From: Hyphomicrobium sp. 12-62-95
GTDB lineage: Bacteria > Pseudomonadota > Alphaproteobacteria > Rhizobiales > Hyphomicrobiaceae
Assembly: GCA_002279935.1 (NCBI GenBank)
Contig: NCCZ01000002.1
Location: 62,001-126,000, forward strand
Reading direction: 5' to 3'
DNA length: 64,000 bases
The notes under the pieces are model-generated. The model had not been told where the DNA came from and did not search any database. It saw only the letters and a program-made list of their open reading frames with translations. Within the stretch, counting starts at the first letter, position 1; every line of letters begins with the position of its first letter. Shown in pieces: positions 16,171-24,490 of this stretch. The position numbers and the translations under genes were made by a program.

Positions 16171-17169
16171 CTAGACCTTTTTCTTGCCACTAACCTGCAC
16201 CGTGTAACCGCCCTTAGAAAACGTGTGAGCCGCGGTTTCGATGATGAATTTTTGCCCGTCGACTTCGGGATGCACGTCGGCGTAGCTCATGGGCGCGCCA
16301 CCCCGCGCAGCCGTATTGCCGATGATTGTGACGCTCGTCGTCTCGGCCTGGCGCTGCAGCTCTTTCGCGCGCGACTCGGCCGCGCGCTTGGCGGCGTCTT
16401 TGGTCGTGTGATCGTGGCGCAGCGTATAGCCCGCCTCGGCTTCCGGGTTGGCCTCGGCTTCCTCATACTTGCGTTTACCGTCGGCCGGATCATGGTAGGC
16501 GGCGCGAACCGTCTTATGCCCCTCGCGCTCGGCGAACGTCACAGAGCCCGTGCCCTCGACGATCATGCCGGGCGTGATGATCAGCGCGCCCATTGCGCCG
16601 CCGCCGGCACTCATGCCGGAGCCTTTTTTGGCGACGATCAGCTTGCCGTTTTTGATCGTAAAAAGGCCGTTTAACTTGCGCGCCTGGCGCTCGATCCAAT
16701 GCAGGTTGCTTTCCGATTCCTGCACGAAATAACCCTCGCGGCCGGCAAAGGCGGCGATTTCCGGGTCGATCTGCGCCGAGAGGCCGTTTTCGCTCGCCAT
16801 CTTTTGCACGACGCCGCCGAACGTCTCGTCGTCAAAGTGGCGCGATTTGTGTTCTTTCAGGCCGGCGCGCATGTCGGCGGCCTTGCCCTGCACCTGAATT
16901 TTATACGGCAGAATGTGCAGCGTGACGTCGTCGGCCGTGAACGTGCCGAAATCGGCCAGGTCCGCGAGGCTCGGCCCCATCTGGCACGTGATGATCGCAC
17001 CACGCCGCGGCAGCGCCAGGTCGGGCGGCATGCCGGCATTCAGCGACACGTCAATCGTGTCGGATGCCGAGCCCTCTTTGTCGGTGACGGTCACGCTAAT
17101 GAGGCGCTGCCAAAAAAGATTGCTCGCCGGCTGCCCGTCGACGGTGATCACACAAACCGGCTTCGACAC
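16171..17169 (-). CDS. Phage late control/tail protein D (P2 gpD-like)
   Basis: A 332-aa protein of the gpD/VgrG-like fold family that forms the ring joining tail tube and baseplate hub in P2-type phages. The N-terminal beta domain (VCVITVDGQPASNLFWQRLISVTVTDKEGSASDTIDVSL) and the segment NLHWIERQARKLNGLFTIKNGKLIVAKKGSG are typical. It is next to U- and X-like genes, as in P2 (order U, X, D). Confidence 0.9.
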   Translation of the reverse strand: MSKPVCVITVDGQPASNLFWQRLISVTVTDKEGSASDTIDVSLNAGMPPDLALPRRGAIITCQMGPSLADLADFGTFTADDVTLHILPYKIQVQGKAADMRAGLKEHKSRHFDDETFGGVVQKMASENGLSAQIDPEIAAFAGREGYFVQESESNLHWIERQARKLNGLFTIKNGKLIVAKKGSGMSAGGGAMGALIITPGMIVEGTGSVTFAEREGHKTVRAAYHDPADGKRKYEEAEANPEAEAGYTLRHDHTTKDAAKRAAESRAKELQRQAETTSVTIIGNTAARGGAPMSYADVHPEVDGQKFIIETAAHTFSKGGYTVQVSGKKKV

Positions 17170-17172
17170 GGA

Positions 17173-17394
17173 TCAATCCCAAAGGTTTTGCAGCTTGCGC
17201 GCCTGGCGCGGCGCCGGCAAATCCGGCAGCGTGATAACCAGGCCGCGCGGCAAGTGCGGCCCGTAGCTGGCAAGCGCAATGTGCCGGTTCGCCTCGAGCA
17301 CCGCCTCGACCGCGCCGGCTTGGCGCCGGTCATAGTGGCGAAAGCAAATCAGGTCGAGCATTTCGCCTTGCTTCGTCGTGTAGGTGCGCGCCAT
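17173..17394 (-). CDS. Tail protein X (LysM-like)
   Basis: A 73-aa protein like P2 gpX: a LysM-type fold starting ARTYTTKQGEMLDLICFRHY and ending with VITLPDLP. It acts in tail assembly near the tube terminus. The gene lies between U and D, the usual order. Confidence 0.88.
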   Translation of the reverse strand: MARTYTTKQGEMLDLICFRHYDRRQAGAVEAVLEANRHIALASYGPHLPRGLVITLPDLPAPRQARKLQNLWD

Positions 17395-17838
17395 CTAAAA
17401 CAGCCTTCCGAGAAGCCCGCCGATGCCACCGCCGCCAGGATAGCGCCGCAGTTCAATTTGATAGGCGTTGGCGCGAGCTTGGCCGGCGGCGTTGATCGTC
17501 GTGCGATCTTCGCTCACGTCATAAACCACATGCAAGCCGTGCACCCGGCCGGCGCGCGTCACGAGCATGAGCGGCTTGCCGGCGAGGCCGGCGGCGCGAA
17601 TGCCGTCAAGTGACGCCTGGCCGCCGAACGCCTCGTCGAAAATCGCGCCGCGGATTGAAAACGAATCCGATTTGCCGCCCATCCATTGCAGCGCGTCGAG
17701 GTCGCCACAAACGTCAATCTCGGCCCATGGCGTCGAGAGCTGGCGGCCTTGGCTGTCAAACGAGAAGCCCAACGCGCGGAACAAAAACGAGCCGAGCGCC
17801 ATCGGCGACGGCCCCCGCCCGACGGTCGTGTCGACCAT
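17395..17838 (-). CDS. Tail protein U (P2 gpU-like)
   Basis: A 147-aa protein with the gpU features GSFLFRALGFSFDSQGRQLSTPWAEIDVCGD and a Gly-rich end. It is a tail terminator/completion protein in contractile-tail phages. Its stop is one base from the X gene start and its start overlaps the tape-measure gene. Confidence 0.85.
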   Translation of the reverse strand: MVDTTVGRGPSPMALGSFLFRALGFSFDSQGRQLSTPWAEIDVCGDLDALQWMGGKSDSFSIRGAIFDEAFGGQASLDGIRAAGLAGKPLMLVTRAGRVHGLHVVYDVSEDRTTINAAGQARANAYQIELRRYPGGGGIGGLLGRLF

Positions 17839-20165
17839 TATCGGCCCCCATCAGTAAATGCGCCGCGCAACGTCGCCCGTGACGAGGCCGCGGCGGCTTG
17901 GCTGGCGGCTGACTGCACCGCCGGGATGCCGGCGCGCATGCCAGCGGCCAGGCTTTCAATGATCCGCTGCCCCTCGGCCGCCAGGTTGACGCCGGCAAGC
18001 GTGCCGCGCACTTGCGCGATTGCGGTGTTCACGACGCCAGGAAGGGCGCCGGCGGCCGATTGCATACCGGCGAGGTTGCCCTGAGCGCCGGCGACGCCTG
18101 GCGCCTGGCCGGTCGCTACAGCCCCGCCAGCGGCGGCAATGGTTGGGCCCGGCGCCTCGGCGGCCTGCGCACTGCCGCCGGAGTAAAGTCCGAACGTCAG
18201 CGGATTGAGGATCGCGCCGGCCAGGCCGTCCTTTTGATAGCCCTGCCACGACTCCCGAGCTGCATAACCAAGCGTCAACGGCAGCCACAGCCGCGAAAGG
18301 CCTTTTGCGCCGAGCCCGGCGAGCTTGGCGAGCGTGCCGCCGCCTTTGCCGGCAGCTCCGGCGCCGGCTGCCGCGCCGGCCGCCGACATACCGCTGATCA
18401 TTTGACCGCCGGCGCCCATGCCGGAAACCATGCGCGCCGCCGCGGCCGTCGCGGCTGCGCCGCCGGCCGCCCCGGCGCCAAGAGAGAACAAACCACGGCC
18501 GGCGGCCGGCGCAGCCGCAGCGGCGCCAAGCCCCAAAGCGCCGGCTAGGATTTTGCCGCCGGCGCCGATCATGCCCATAAGCCCCGCGATCGCGCGGAAA
18601 GCAAACACGGCCGGCGCGGCGACGGCGCCGATCGCGATCAAGGCCGCACCCCATTTGACGACTTCAGGGTTTAGCGACGCGAGGCCGGAGACGACGGATT
18701 TCAGGCCGGCAACAATCGAGTCATTGATTCCGGTGTCTTGGATCGTGAGCAACAGCTCCTCCCACGACCCCGTCAACGCCTGCAGCTTGCCGGCGCGCGA
18801 CCCCTTGCGCGCTTCCTCGATCGCGTCGAGGGCCGAGCCGTCGATTTTCTTGAGGCCGTCGATCATGCCGACGAGCTGATCAAAAAACTGAAACATCGGT
18901 GAGTTTCGCGCGAAGTGCCGACCCTCGAGCACTTCCAGCATGGCCGCCGACGTCATGCCCTTAGCTTTCGCCTCGCGAATAAATTCGATCACGTCGATTC
19001 CGCCATCGGAAACGAGCGTCGCATTCGAGATTGCGTCGGCGACCTCGTCACCGCGGCCGGCATACTTGCTGCCGAGCCGCTTCATAACCAGGTCGACGAG
19101 CTTGCCCTGAAATTCCGGCGTCGCGGTTGTGCCGGCGGCGGCGGCCTCGTCGAGCATGCCGCGCACCTGGCCGCGAAATTCTTTACCGCCCTTGCCAGTG
19201 TAAACCTGATTTCCGAGGAGCGCGTCGATCGCCGTCGTCGCCTTTTTGGGTGCAGCCGCTCCGAAACCTTTCGTCCATTTCGAGCGGTCGAGGCCGAGCG
19301 TATTCATCCACCCCAGGCCGGCGGCCGTCGGCTTCACAAGGCGGTTGGCCCAGCTCTTGAACGCGGTGCCCAATTCTGGCGCCATGAAACCATAATTCGA
19401 CCCGTGCGCGAGTGCGCCGAGGGTTTGGTCGGGCGACATTCCAAGCATCGCCCATTGCGGCGCGTACTGGCGCGCGCCCTCGACCAGCTCGCGCGGATCG
19501 AGCGACGACTTTGCAGCGGCAAAGGCCGACTTGGCGGCGACGCTGCGCAGCCAATGATAATCCAGATATTCGGCTTGTTTGGGGTCGGTTAGATCGAGCC
19601 CCATTTGCTTGCCCAGCTCGAGGCGCTGCTTTTCAAAACTCGAATAAACGGCGTTGAGGTACTTCACCGCGACGTCGCTTGTCATGCTCGAGTCGGCCAT
19701 GTTGAGGCCGAGCGCTGCACTAAACATGCTTTCGCCGAGCGCGCCGGATCGACCGACTTTTTCGACTTCGGTGCGCGCCTTCATCACCTCTTTAGGGATC
19801 AAGCCGAGGTCTTTAGAAACGCGGCGCACGTCGTCGCTAACTGTTTTCGTATCCTCGCCGAGCGACTTCATATCGACGCGCAGGCCCTTGAAGTGATCGG
19901 GCAGCTTGGCGAACGTGTAACCGAATTCGGATTCGTTGAATTCCTTCGTCGCGTTGACGAACGAATACATGCCATAGCCGGCGACGGCCGCCGACGTGCC
20001 GAACCCGCGCAAGGCCTCGCCGGTTTTCCGCGCGTTGCGCCCCATGGCGACAAAATGCGAGCCGTCGGCCCCGTCGAGCATGCGCAGCGACCGGGCGATG
20101 CCTTTCGCCGGCCCCGACACGCGATCGACCAGGCTAATGACCAGGCGCGACGAGAGTTGTGCCAT
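17838..20165 (-). CDS. Tail tape-measure protein
   Basis: A 775-aa protein with the expected position (after E/E') and composition: a conserved start (QLSSRLVISLVDRVSGPAKGIARSLRML), a long helical body, a Gly/Ala-rich hydrophobic stretch with membrane-like helices (about residues 505-640) and a helical end. It sets tail length and probably helps deliver DNA across the inner membrane. Its length predicts a tail of roughly 115 nm if the usual 0.15 nm per residue holds (inference). Confidence 0.92.
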   Translation of the reverse strand: MAQLSSRLVISLVDRVSGPAKGIARSLRMLDGADGSHFVAMGRNARKTGEALRGFGTSAAVAGYGMYSFVNATKEFNESEFGYTFAKLPDHFKGLRVDMKSLGEDTKTVSDDVRRVSKDLGLIPKEVMKARTEVEKVGRSGALGESMFSAALGLNMADSSMTSDVAVKYLNAVYSSFEKQRLELGKQMGLDLTDPKQAEYLDYHWLRSVAAKSAFAAAKSSLDPRELVEGARQYAPQWAMLGMSPDQTLGALAHGSNYGFMAPELGTAFKSWANRLVKPTAAGLGWMNTLGLDRSKWTKGFGAAAPKKATTAIDALLGNQVYTGKGGKEFRGQVRGMLDEAAAAGTTATPEFQGKLVDLVMKRLGSKYAGRGDEVADAISNATLVSDGGIDVIEFIREAKAKGMTSAAMLEVLEGRHFARNSPMFQFFDQLVGMIDGLKKIDGSALDAIEEARKGSRAGKLQALTGSWEELLLTIQDTGINDSIVAGLKSVVSGLASLNPEVVKWGAALIAIGAVAAPAVFAFRAIAGLMGMIGAGGKILAGALGLGAAAAAPAAGRGLFSLGAGAAGGAAATAAAARMVSGMGAGGQMISGMSAAGAAAGAGAAGKGGGTLAKLAGLGAKGLSRLWLPLTLGYAARESWQGYQKDGLAGAILNPLTFGLYSGGSAQAAEAPGPTIAAAGGAVATGQAPGVAGAQGNLAGMQSAAGALPGVVNTAIAQVRGTLAGVNLAAEGQRIIESLAAGMRAGIPAVQSAASQAAAASSRATLRGAFTDGGR

Positions 20166-20383
20166 TAGTTTTCCGGCTCCGGCTTATCGTCGAGGCGGCG
20201 AACCGCTTCCATCCATTCGGCCGCCTCGAGGAGCGTGAGCTTTTGCACGTCTCGAATCGGCGAATTCATTCGTTCGGCCAGAATGAGTGCGACGTCACGC
20301 CAGCCGCGCTTGACGGCTGGCCGATCGCCGGCGGGGCCTGCAGAAACTAGGCCTCGCCATCGTTCAAGAAAAAATTCAACCAC
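20165..20383 (-). CDS. Tail assembly chaperone E' (frameshift extension)
   Basis: This frame overlaps the end of the gpE-like gene and lies in its -1 frame. It has a GTG near its start but no clear ribosome-binding site, so it is probably made only as a C-terminal extension of E by frameshifting at the T-TTT-TTC site (20374-20368). Residues after the shift (about 20-72) are soluble and basic, ending RLDDKPEPEN. In P2 the E+E' fusion is the chaperone that loads the tape measure. Confidence 0.75.
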   Translation of the reverse strand: MVEFFLERWRGLVSAGPAGDRPAVKRGWRDVALILAERMNSPIRDVQKLTLLEAAEWMEAVRRLDDKPEPEN

Positions 20384-20961
20384 CGCTCAATGCGCAGCAC
20401 GTCGCATTCCTTCATTCGGGAAATGAGCGGGATCACCTGGCCGGAGCATGTCGCGATCAGCGCGGCCGATTGCTCGGCCTCCGTCTTGAACTTTTCGACG
20501 GCAATGCCGGCGGCAATGTCGGGCTCCTCGACCGTGATTTCGGTCAACGGCGCGCCATCCGTGGCGACGGGCACGAGAAGCGTGAACGTGCGCGACGATG
20601 CCAGCATCGGCGGAACGCCGCCGGAGGCCTCGAGCGCCGCGCGCTCGGCCTCGAGGTCGGCGCCAACGCCGCGCCCCTTCAAATCGTCGACAAATGCTTT
20701 GATTTTGCGCGCGTCGCGGTGCTTGATCTTTTGCGCCGCTTCCTCCGGTATGCCGGCGAGGATGGCGACATAGCGCGCAAAGGTTTCGGATTCAGTCGCC
20801 CGGCGCTCGCGTTGCGCGGCGATCCGGTGCCGCAGCTCCGGCTCCTCGATTTCGAGCGACTTCAAAAGCGACCCGTCAGCCATCGGCACCGCGACGGCCA
20901 GGTCAAACACGTGCTTGATCACCGCCGGCGGCGAGGCCGCGGCGTCGGATTTCTTGGCCAT
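20347..20961 (-). CDS. Tail assembly chaperone E (P2 gpE-like)
   Basis: A 204-aa protein containing two related modules (VFDLAVAVPMADGSLLKSLEIEEPEL and TFTLLVPVATDGAPLTEITVEEPDI). The second ends in the gpE-type segment QVIPLISRMKECDVLRIERWLNFFLNDG. P2 gpE is under 100 aa, so this one looks like a duplicated form. The start at 20961 has GGGGGA upstream. A slippery heptamer in the last codons allows a -1 shift into the E' frame. Confidence 0.82.
   Translation of the reverse strand: MAKKSDAAASPPAVIKHVFDLAVAVPMADGSLLKSLEIEEPELRHRIAAQRERRATESETFARYVAILAGIPEEAAQKIKHRDARKIKAFVDDLKGRGVGADLEAERAALEASGGVPPMLASSRTFTLLVPVATDGAPLTEITVEEPDIAAGIAVEKFKTEAEQSAALIATCSGQVIPLISRMKECDVLRIERWLNFFLNDGEA
20368..20374 (-). 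other. Slippery heptamer for -1 frameshifting
   Basis: On the minus strand the E gene reads AAT TTT TTC TTG. T TTT TTC fits X-XXY-YYZ and lies six codons before the E stop (TAG at 20347-20349). Slipping back one base joins the E' frame. This is the usual device of tail chaperone genes. Confidence 0.75.
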
Positions 20962-20982
20962 GATTTCCCCCTGAGAGTAAAG

Positions 20983-21011
20983 GGCCGGGCAGCGGACCAA
21001 GCCGCCCGGCC
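20983..21011 (-). terminator. Hairpin after the tail tube gene
   Basis: Inverted repeat GGCCGGGC (20983-20990) and GCCCGGCC (21004-21011), followed on the minus strand by CCTTTACT. It may reduce read-through from the abundant tube mRNA into the chaperone gene. The weak U tract suggests partial termination. Confidence 0.5.
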
Positions 21012-21032
21012 GTCAACCGGCGACGCGCCGGC

Positions 21033-21542
21033 TTAGAGCAACATCGCGCGGCGTTCGGCCTGCGTCTGAGAGACGCCGCCAATCGACACGTTGAACGGAT
21101 CGACCTCGTAAATCGGTGAGCCGTCGATCTCGAGCTTGTAATAACGGAAGCTGAATTCGTAGTTCACTTCGGCCTTGCTGCCGCGCGTGTGCGAATCCAT
21201 TTCGGTTTTCTTAATGAAGCCGCGCAGGTAGGCGACTTGGCTGTGCATGGTGCCGTCGTCGTCGGTCGTGGCGGCCGTTGCCATCAGCTCCGTTTCCGAT
21301 CCGACGGCCAGGCCAAACAGCTTGAGCATCTGCGGATCGAAAGAGGTCATTTTGAAGCTAACGCCGGGCATTTCATAGCCCATCTGCACTTCGATCGGCA
21401 CGACCATGCCGGCGTTAAAGATTTCCTCGACCTTGCGCTCGAGGGACGGGAAACCGATTTCGCTCGCCTGGCCGATCTGATTGACCCGATCGACCCAGAG
21501 GTTAGCGTTGCGCATGATAAAGCGCGGGCGTTCCGACGACAT
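21033..21542 (-). CDS. Major tail tube protein (P2 FII-like)
   Basis: A 169-aa protein with the FII pattern: RNANLWVDRVNQIGQASEIGFPSLERKVEEIFNAGM near the start and GSKAEVNYEFSFRYYKLEIDGSPIYEVDPFN near the end. It forms the inner tube of the contractile tail. It follows the sheath gene after about 50 bases. Confidence 0.95.
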   Translation of the reverse strand: MSSERPRFIMRNANLWVDRVNQIGQASEIGFPSLERKVEEIFNAGMVVPIEVQMGYEMPGVSFKMTSFDPQMLKLFGLAVGSETELMATAATTDDDGTMHSQVAYLRGFIKKTEMDSHTRGSKAEVNYEFSFRYYKLEIDGSPIYEVDPFNVSIGGVSQTQAERRAMLL

Positions 21543-21595
21543 GGCGGCGTGCTCCTATTTTCGGATGGTTGCAGGCGGGCGCGGACGGGCCGCGC

Positions 21596-23086
21596 TTAGA
21601 GGTTTGTGACGGCCAGCGAACCGCCTTCGATCGCGCCGAGAACGCGATCGAGGAGGAGCGTATAAGCCTGAATGTTCGGATGCGTGATCACGCGAATATC
21701 TTCCATCGGCGGGGGCGGTTCGAACTTCACCGAAAGCGTGATCCGACCCTGCCGCATTTCGGTTGGCGCATTCAGCGACGGATCGAGCCAAAGGTCGCTC
21801 GACTGCTTAAGCAGGAAGCCCTCGGCCTCGAGCGTGCGCAGGAAGGCGCGACCCGACTCGACGATGAATTTGATATTGGCGTCATTCATCGGCTTATCGA
21901 CGAACGCGATCCAAGCCTCCTCGATCGCGTCATTGATGAAATCTTTCGTGCGGCGAACGGCGAGGAACGAATTGTCGGTCGTGCGGTTGCCCCAGGTTTT
22001 ATAACCGGCGCCAAACGAGACGATCGTGCCGACGCAATTTTCGTTCAGGTAGTTGGTCTGTTCGCCGTAGTTGATCGGCCGCGACACGCCGTCAATGCCG
22101 TAGATCGTTTCATTCGACACCGACTTATAAAAGCCGATTTCGCGATCGACGCGAACCTGCACGCCGGCGACGCGGGCCGATGCCGGCCGAGACACAACGC
22201 CCTCGAGGTCAGTATCGAAAACCTGCACGAACGGGTCCGTGATGTAAATCCGATCCGAGCCGTACTTGCCGCGGCGCGTGACGGCCGCCGCGTCGGTCGT
22301 GTTCGGCCCATCAGTGAAGGCGACCGCGCGCATTTTGGCGAGCAAGCCCTCCATTTCGTGCACGAGCGGGTTGCCGACAACGCCAACCGTCAATGTGCCG
22401 GTCGCCTGCACCCCGCCCACTGGCGGGGCGCCGATCGAAACCGTCGGCGCGCCCGTGTAACCCTCGCCCGGCTGCTCAATCACGAGCTGCACGATCTTGC
22501 CCGCGTCGGCACCCTCGCCGAGAATGGCGCGAATTTTTGCCGGCGTCGTCGGCGTGTTGCCACCGGCCGGAGTGACGGTCACGACCGGCACGGCCGTATA
22601 ACCCCCGCCCTGATTGCCGACTGCGGCAACCGAAATTCCGTTTGTCGCGCCTTGATGCGAATAGCCCGGCGCAGCAAAAATGCGCGGGCGCAGCTTGCGG
22701 CCGTACTTACTTTCGACTTTCTTGGCAGCGTGCAGCCCGGTCAACGCCGCGGCGTCGCCGACGAGGTTCGCCATGGTTTCGGCATGGGTTTCGCCTTCCT
22801 CGACGCGGCACACGTAAACGTAGGCGCCAAGCCGTTCGCGCTCGCCCTGATCAAAAATGTCGTCGAGCGCGTCTTTCAGGGTGCCGGCGTCGCCGAGCTT
22901 GGTCGCCAGGCTGTAGTTGGTCGAGCCGGAAATCAGGATCGGCTCGTCGAGCGGGAACGCGTCGGCGTCGGCATCGGGCGCCGTTCCGAGGAGGAACACG
23001 ACGGCCGACTGCGCCGTGCGCATCGGCAACACATCCTCTTTGCTTTCAAAGACGCGAACGCCGTGATTAAACGAAATGTCGGCCAT
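21596..23086 (-). CDS. Contractile tail sheath protein (FI-like) with an inserted domain
   Basis: A 496-aa sheath protein: N-terminal FNHGVRVFESKEDVLPMRTAQSAVVFLLGTAPDAD, conserved TWGNRTTDNSF near residue 360, and a C-terminal TDFI-type domain. Compared with P2 FI (396 aa) it carries about 90 extra residues (about 145-240) holding two or three Gly-rich beta repeats of the type GGGYTAVPVVTVTPAGG and GEGYTGAPTVSIGAPP. The insert probably decorates the outside of the tail (inference). Confidence 0.93.
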   Translation of the reverse strand: MADISFNHGVRVFESKEDVLPMRTAQSAVVFLLGTAPDADADAFPLDEPILISGSTNYSLATKLGDAGTLKDALDDIFDQGERERLGAYVYVCRVEEGETHAETMANLVGDAAALTGLHAAKKVESKYGRKLRPRIFAAPGYSHQGATNGISVAAVGNQGGGYTAVPVVTVTPAGGNTPTTPAKIRAILGEGADAGKIVQLVIEQPGEGYTGAPTVSIGAPPVGGVQATGTLTVGVVGNPLVHEMEGLLAKMRAVAFTDGPNTTDAAAVTRRGKYGSDRIYITDPFVQVFDTDLEGVVSRPASARVAGVQVRVDREIGFYKSVSNETIYGIDGVSRPINYGEQTNYLNENCVGTIVSFGAGYKTWGNRTTDNSFLAVRRTKDFINDAIEEAWIAFVDKPMNDANIKFIVESGRAFLRTLEAEGFLLKQSSDLWLDPSLNAPTEMRQGRITLSVKFEPPPPMEDIRVITHPNIQAYTLLLDRVLGAIEGGSLAVTNL

Positions 23087-23176
23087 GGTTATTTTCTCCT
23101 CGTGGCGGCAGCACTAAGCGGCCCGCCGGCGGCAGCCGGGGGTGCAGGGTTTCAGGTTGTCAGAATGCCGGGGGCG

Positions 23177-23713
23177 TTAAGCCGGCCAGCCGGTCGAAAG
23201 ATCGTAGGCGGCGACTGCCTCGACTGAGGTCAAGGCGTTGATCGCGGCTTTGTGGGTAGCGTAGGCGATAAAGAACGCGTCGCCTTTAGCGAGCCCGGTG
23301 AGATAGATCGCTTTGAACTCGTCGTGCGTCGTGTCGACGGGCTGCGCGTAATTTTTCGGCGTGTACGGCCGCGGATTCGGAACCATTGTCGGCGCCGCCA
23401 CGATTGCGCCGACAATCGCGAGAATGTTTTCGCGGGTTTTGGCGTCACAGCTATAGAGGCGAATGCCGCCGGCGACATTGACGGCGACCGACGCCTCGGC
23501 GAATCGGCGCTCGTGCAGCGCCCATGCCTCGGCGATTTTTTCAGCCTTTGCAGCCGAGAGGTCAATCGGCGTCGCCGACGCCGCGCGCACCCGCAAGCCA
23601 ATCGCGGCAAGCGCAGCCGTCGACCAATGAAATTCTATATTGAGCGGGTGCCGGGTTTCGTTGATCGACTCGCCCGACCACGTTTCGCCCGTCGCGATGT
23701 ATTCAAGAGTCAT
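23177..23713 (-). CDS. Phage tail-region protein, 178 aa
   Basis: A soluble protein starting MTLEYIATGETWSGESIN, with an alpha-helical C-terminal region (TRENILAIVGAIVAAPTMVP...HDEFKAIYLTGLAKGDAFF). The C-terminal part resembles DUF4376-type domains found in tail-fibre assembly proteins; recognition is tentative. Because it follows the glycine-rich fibre directly, a chaperone or fibre accessory role is likely (inference). Confidence 0.6.
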   Translation of the reverse strand: MTLEYIATGETWSGESINETRHPLNIEFHWSTAALAAIGLRVRAASATPIDLSAAKAEKIAEAWALHERRFAEASVAVNVAGGIRLYSCDAKTRENILAIVGAIVAAPTMVPNPRPYTPKNYAQPVDTTHDEFKAIYLTGLAKGDAFFIAYATHKAAINALTSVEAVAAYDLSTGWPA

Positions 23714-23716
23714 TGT

Positions 23717-24490
23717 TTAACTCCACGATATTCTTGCGCGGCCGACCGCGCCGGGGCCGCCTGCGCGACCCGATCCGGCAGGCCCGCCATTGCCAGGGGC
23801 TCCAACAACAACCGGGATGCTTGCACCTACGGCGTAAACTCCGGCTAGATAGGTTTTCAAGCAGTATCCGCCGCCGCCGCCGCCCCTGCCGTAGCCGTCT
23901 GTTGACCAGCCGCCAGTAAAGTGAAGGCCCGATGCGCCTCCGCCGCCAGGAGGACTTCCAGCGGCCCCAGGAACGTTCATAAGCCCACCAGTGTAGGCGC
24001 CGCCTGCACCGCCGTTGGCACCGGCTCCGCCAGCGCCTGATGATGGTCCCTGACTGCTTTGCCCGGTCGTGTTCGTGTCGCCGTTAACAGCCGTGCCGCC
24101 GAGCCCTAGTGTGCCGGTGCTTCTCCCGCGACCGCCGCCATTTGCTTGCGGGCGACTAGAGGCTGCGCCGCCATTCCATCGCGTCGAGCCGCCGTCAGTG
24201 CCTTCGTACTGGACGTAATTATCGCCGTCATTGCTATAGACCCAAACGCCAGTCCCGCCGCCGCCGGCGCCCCACAGCTCGACGACAAGCTGATTGTGGA
24301 TAGGGACGATAAAGTTATGCGTGCCGGCCGTGTCGTAGGTGATTGAGCCGGGGGCAATTGAACTTCCAAGCCCAATGAATGCCGGCACAAAACCGGGCAG
24401 CATGGCCTCGTATTTCGGCACGAGTAGACCGCTTTCCGCTCGACGAATGTAGGCCGGGGCCGGCCAGTCGTTTACGTTGAAGTCGATCAC
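23717..24490 (-). CDS. Glycine-rich tail-fibre tip protein
   Basis: A 257-aa protein. After a short N-terminal segment (WPAPAYIRRAESGLLVPKYEAML, an attachment part) and a beta region (NFIVPIHNQLVVELWGAGGGG), the rest is dominated by Gly: NGGGRGRSTGTLGLGG, GAGGAGANGGAGGAYTGG, GRGGGGGGYC. This is like polyglycine-sandwich receptor-binding adhesins of T-even-like fibres. It is encoded after the 360-aa fibre and overlaps its stop by four bases, so it probably caps that fibre. Confidence 0.72.
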   Translation of the reverse strand: MIDFNVNDWPAPAYIRRAESGLLVPKYEAMLPGFVPAFIGLGSSIAPGSITYDTAGTHNFIVPIHNQLVVELWGAGGGGTGVWVYSNDGDNYVQYEGTDGGSTRWNGGAASSRPQANGGGRGRSTGTLGLGGTAVNGDTNTTGQSSQGPSSGAGGAGANGGAGGAYTGGLMNVPGAAGSPPGGGGASGLHFTGGWSTDGYGRGGGGGGYCLKTYLAGVYAVGASIPVVVGAPGNGGPAGSGRAGGPGAVGRARISWS

